From an uncultured Ruminococcus sp. (GTDB lineage Bacteria; Bacillota; Clostridia; Oscillospirales; Ruminococcaceae), in contig CADCFQ010000013.1 in the NCBI GenBank assembly GCA_902800795.1, positions 1 to 64,000 of the forward strand: a stretch of DNA of 64,000 nt, in the 5' to 3' direction. How positions within the stretch are numbered: position 1 is the first letter of the stretch; each line of letters opens with the position of its first letter. Positions 61,532-64,000 of the stretch are shown here, piece after piece. The position numbers were made by a program, and so were the translations under genes. The notes beneath the pieces are model-generated. The model was not told where the DNA came from. It did not search any database and saw nothing but the letters and a program-made list of their open reading frames with translations.

Positions 61532-62257
61532 TCATTCACCATATTTCTCGTTGAATTCCTTGACCTTGTTAGCAAGGTATTCCTCGTCCACCTCATGGAT
61601 CTCGTCATCGTCGCCGCTGTGGTCGATAGTTCCCAGCGCTTCGACTTCGTGCTCCTCGGCGGAAACGCCCTGGATATCCTTATACTCGGGATAGTCCTCG
61701 GGCTTCTTTGCATAAGGCAGCTCTGCCACCTTAGCCTCTGCCTCCTCGCCGGTTATCTCGGCAATATTGCCCTTTGCGGCTTCTTCCTCGGCAGTCTTCT
61801 TATCGTGCTCATCATACATCTCCTGCATGATATCCTCGATGCCCTCGATGTGAGCTTCGGTTATGTCTTCCTTATGAGACTCAAGATACCTTGCGTGCTC
61901 CACGGCATAAAGCTTCTCATACTCCTCCTGTGCGTCGGCCACCTCGCCGTCCTTGACAGGGTTTACATCAAAGTCCTTATAGGTCTCGACAGGCTTGTTC
62001 TTCTTTTCCTCAAGCTCCTTCTCGAGCTCAGCCATCTTGGTCTTGATGGTCTCAGGCTCGATGTTGTCGTTGACCTTCTCCTCGTGAACAGTATCGTTCT
62101 TGGATTCTTTTATCGAAACAGTATCACTGCTTTTTTTCGTCGGTCTGACAGGCGTGTTCCATATATCCTCAGCATTGACAGCTCCGGCTTTGTCTGTTGT
62201 TTTTTTAGCCTCGGCACTTGCTTTGCCCGCAGAATTTTTTTTGTTGAAAAGACCCAT
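61532..62257 (-). CDS. Acidic low-complexity protein, unknown
   Basis: The 241-residue protein is dominated by Glu, Lys, Asp and Ala. The N-terminal 30 residues are basic (MGLFNKKNSAGKASAEAKK), and helices rich in Glu and Lys follow (KMAELEKELEEKKNK, EEAEAKVAELPYAKK). It is likely cytoplasmic and partly disordered. AAGGGGG lies 8 bases before the ATG. It is divergent from the J-like gene at 62558, and the similar low-complexity style suggests a functional link, which is only a guess. Confidence 0.6.
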   Translation of the reverse strand: MGLFNKKNSAGKASAEAKKTTDKAGAVNAEDIWNTPVRPTKKSSDTVSIKESKNDTVHEEKVNDNIEPETIKTKMAELEKELEEKKNKPVETYKDFDVNPVKDGEVADAQEEYEKLYAVEHARYLESHKEDITEAHIEGIEDIMQEMYDEHDKKTAEEEAAKGNIAEITGEEAEAKVAELPYAKKPEDYPEYKDIQGVSAEEHEVEALGTIDHSGDDDEIHEVDEEYLANKVKEFNEKYGE

Positions 62258-62557
62258 TTGTCAAAAGCCCCCTTTATACAAATATTATCATAACTATTAT
62301 ACTATATTTCCCCCAAAATTGCAAACAATTTCAGGCAAACAAATTGCACGATTTTTCAGCTATGTTTTGTACATATTGTGCCCAATTCACTTTTAGTTAA
62401 CAGAAAGTTAAATTTAAATTAAAGTAATGTAGTAATAATTTTGTTATACTTAATTTGTGAAATGTTTTAATCGTATATTAAAATTTTAAACTAATTAACA
62501 ACTAACACGGAGCCTGCTCAAAGCACCCGAAGCAGGGCTCTGAAAGGAGAAACCACT
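62258..62557. other. Divergent AT-rich regulatory region
   Basis: About 300 very AT-rich bases between the acidic-protein gene and the J-like gene hold no gene. A hairpin (AGCC-T-GCT with AGC-N-GGGCT, about 62511-62540) lies in the leader of the plus-strand gene, just before its ribosome site. Confidence 0.5.
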
Positions 62558-64000
62558 ATGGCAAGATCTTCACTTGGCGTTACCGCAACCGAACTGTTTG
62601 CGTGCAATCCATACAGGATCCTCGGTGTTGCAGTAGATACGCCCTCTGCCCAGATCAATGATGTCTACAAAAAGCTCATTGCCAAGGCAAAGGTCGGCGA
62701 GACCGACAACTACAAGACCGAGTTCGATTTTGATTTCCTTCCGCCCTTTACCAGAACGGAAAAGGATCTCAAGACCGCTTACGGAAAGCTTGCGAGCCTT
62801 GGCTACAAGTGCTTTGCGTTTTCTGACCCTCTGTTTTCCGCAGCGCTCAACATAGACGATGTTATGCTCAACCTGGAGCATATCTCCTGCTATGACTGTT
62901 TTCTCAGATGCTATATGTGGCTCGTTACTAACGACAGAGAGTTTGAGGAACCCGAGCTCTGGGTGCCTCTCTGCCAGTACATAGATAAGCTCATCCAGTC
63001 CTCCGAGAACGAGTGGCCGAAGTATTTCGACCACAGAATAGCTTCCGATGAGGACAGCGCTACTGCCCTCAAGAGCTTCCATGCTACATTCTCGGATCTT
63101 ATCCTGCTTCCTATCAAGGAGCTGGTAAGAGGTGCGATGAAGTATAAGTCTGCGATCGCTATCATTGCGGCTGCCGGCGTTGACGTTGAGGAGAAGTTCG
63201 ATGTTATCGACATCCCCCAGGCCAACAAGCCTGCTCCCGGAATGCCCGAGCCCAAGCTCAGGATCGCTGTCAAGGACGGCGAGCAGTACTATGATGTTTC
63301 CACAGGACAGATGCAGAGCTTTGCTGCTGCTACTCCTTCGGCTGTCGAGAGCAACGAGTTCGCTGCTGCGGCATCCACTATATCGGCAGAGTCTATCACA
63401 TCTGATGTGCCCATAGGCACGGTCCCCAAGCCCAGTGTTCCGAGACCCAGCGCTGCACAGCCTGCTCCTGCTGCTCCGGCTCCCGAGCCCGAGAAGGCAG
63501 AAGCTCCGGCAGAGGAAGAGCTGCCGCCTCTCAAGCACGTTGAGGAGATAACCGTACCCACCGCAAGAAAGAGAGTCGTTATCCCGAAAGCAGAGCCCGC
63601 AGAGGAAGAGAAGCCTGTACAGGCTGCTGCACCGGCAGAGCCCGTGGCTGAAGTTCCGAAGCCCAGCGTCCCTGCTCCGGAGACCCCGAAGCCTGCTGTT
63701 CAGGCTGCACCGCCTATCACCGAGATACCCACACCCACAGCTGCTCCTGCTGCCGAGACAGACCCCACCAAGGCTTTTGCCGACGGCGGAGTTTCGGAGA
63801 TGAGAGCAAAGGGCCTGAAGATACACGCACCTGTGGATCTTTACGCAAAGGAAAAGGTCCAGCAGGAAAAGGAAGAGATGGAGCCTGTCGTTTACAAGGC
63901 AGGAGCATCGTCCTTCACCGGTTTCGGCGTTGGCGCAGAAGCTTCGGCAAGCACACCGAAGGTGGACACTTCCTCGAAGAAGCCTTTCAAGAAAGAGAAC
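62558..64000 (+). CDS. J-domain-like protein with Pro/Ala/Glu-rich tail (runs off the window)
   Basis: The frame is open from ATG 62558 (AAAGGAG upstream) to the last base, 481 codons without a stop. Residues 12-60 (LFACNPYRILGVAVDT, then INDVYKKLIAKAKVG) resemble the start of a J domain, but no HPD triad is seen, so Hsp70 activation is doubtful. A helical region to about 225 includes CYDCFLRCYMWLVTNDREF. From about 260 the sequence is rich in Pro, Ala, Glu and Val (PSVPRPSAAQPAPAAPAPEP), probably disordered. Relatives may be scaffold or DnaJ-like proteins; the missing C-terminus could hold the functional domain. Confidence 0.75.
   Translation, partial: MARSSLGVTATELFACNPYRILGVAVDTPSAQINDVYKKLIAKAKVGETDNYKTEFDFDFLPPFTRTEKDLKTAYGKLASLGYKCFAFSDPLFSAALNIDDVMLNLEHISCYDCFLRCYMWLVTNDREFEEPELWVPLCQYIDKLIQSSENEWPKYFDHRIASDEDSATALKSFHATFSDLILLPIKELVRGAMKYKSAIAIIAAAGVDVEEKFDVIDIPQANKPAPGMPEPKLRIAVKDGEQYYDVSTGQMQSFAAATPSAVESNEFAAAASTISAESITSDVPIGTVPKPSVPRPSAAQPAPAAPAPEPEKAEAPAEEELPPLKHVEEITVPTARKRVVIPKAEPAEEEKPVQAAAPAEPVAEVPKPSVPAPETPKPAVQAAPPITEIPTPTAAPAAETDPTKAFADGGVSEMRAKGLKIHAPVDLYAKEKVQQEKEEMEPVVYKAGASSFTGFGVGAEASASTPKVDTSSKKPFKKEN

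Noticed and set aside
62570..63826. Minus-strand open frame of about 418 codons at the right end
   Set aside because: It mirrors the J-like plus-strand gene, which has a proper ribosome site and sensible composition; the minus frame is low-complexity Ser/Arg/Gly/Leu.

Overview
This window comes from a low-to-mid GC Gram-positive anaerobe, most likely a Ruminococcus-like member of the Clostridia (Oscillospiraceae). That is an inference from gene content and style. Strong GGAGG-type ribosome sites and frequent TTG/GTG starts are seen, and promoters of the TTGAMA-N17-TATAAT type are common. Sporulation genes (spoIID, spoIIID), a FeoA-FeoB fusion, a LytR-CpsA-Psr protein, double-glycine leader peptides and cytoplasmic plant-glycan hydrolases (GH3, GH42) are all present. 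The sequence looks chromosomal. I see no tRNA, rRNA, CRISPR array, insertion sequence, transposase or prophage.

Layout. 1-3000: the end of an interspersed repeat, an AraC-type regulator, an operon of three double-glycine leader peptides (two carrying LysM domains), and a small NrdD-like protein behind a promoter with an NrdR-like palindrome. 3.1-8.1 kb: amidohydrolase, SH3 lipoprotein, rpsT, cysK-rimM-trmD, HPr. 8.2-13.1 kb (minus): operon rimO-pgsA-cysE-cysS-PPIase. 13.3-16.8 kb: a DNA glycosylase and a 912-residue GH3 enzyme. 16.8-19.4 kb (minus): feoAB fusion plus a 55-residue Cys-rich partner under a consensus promoter with an operator-like palindrome. 19.5-23.0 kb: nadA-ppk-GNAT. 23.1-26.3 kb (minus): prmA, PII-like, rsmE and a ThrH-like phosphatase; prmA appears to start at ATC. 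26.8-27.5 kb: a TipA-type MerR regulator. 28-30.5 kb (minus): CPBP protease and LCP protein. 30.6-31.2 kb: repeat-rich spacer. 31.3-38.8 kb: lepA, two small membrane proteins, hemW, an HlyD-like lipoprotein and surface proteins. 39-46 kb: complete F-type ATP synthase operon atpI-B-E-F-H-A-G-D-C. 46-57.9 kb: Na/Pi cotransporter, CarD-like regulator, GHL10-type glycosidase lipoprotein, metallophosphoesterase, spoIID, nadE, a TtcA-like protein, an amino-acid ABC transporter and spoIIID. 57.9-64 kb: GH42 beta-galactosidase, a cyclophilin, three poorly known genes and a truncated J-domain-like protein.

Most notable points. (1) The substrate-binding protein at 55305-56084 has its two halves in swapped order and reads as a natural circular permutant. 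(2) LysM domains are fused to double-glycine secretion leaders, which suggests wall-binding peptides exported by a C39-type transporter encoded elsewhere. (3) The ATP synthase c subunit carries two carboxylates (Glu28, Glu61) as in the Na+-type rotor described for Fusobacterium nucleatum. (4) prmA has no ATG/GTG/TTG at its expected N-terminus, only an ATC with a well-placed ribosome site. (5) The TipA-like regulator has a strong internal ribosome site that would give a separate ligand-binding domain. (6) Intergenic repeats at both ends of the first 31 kb carry hairpins with compensatory base changes.
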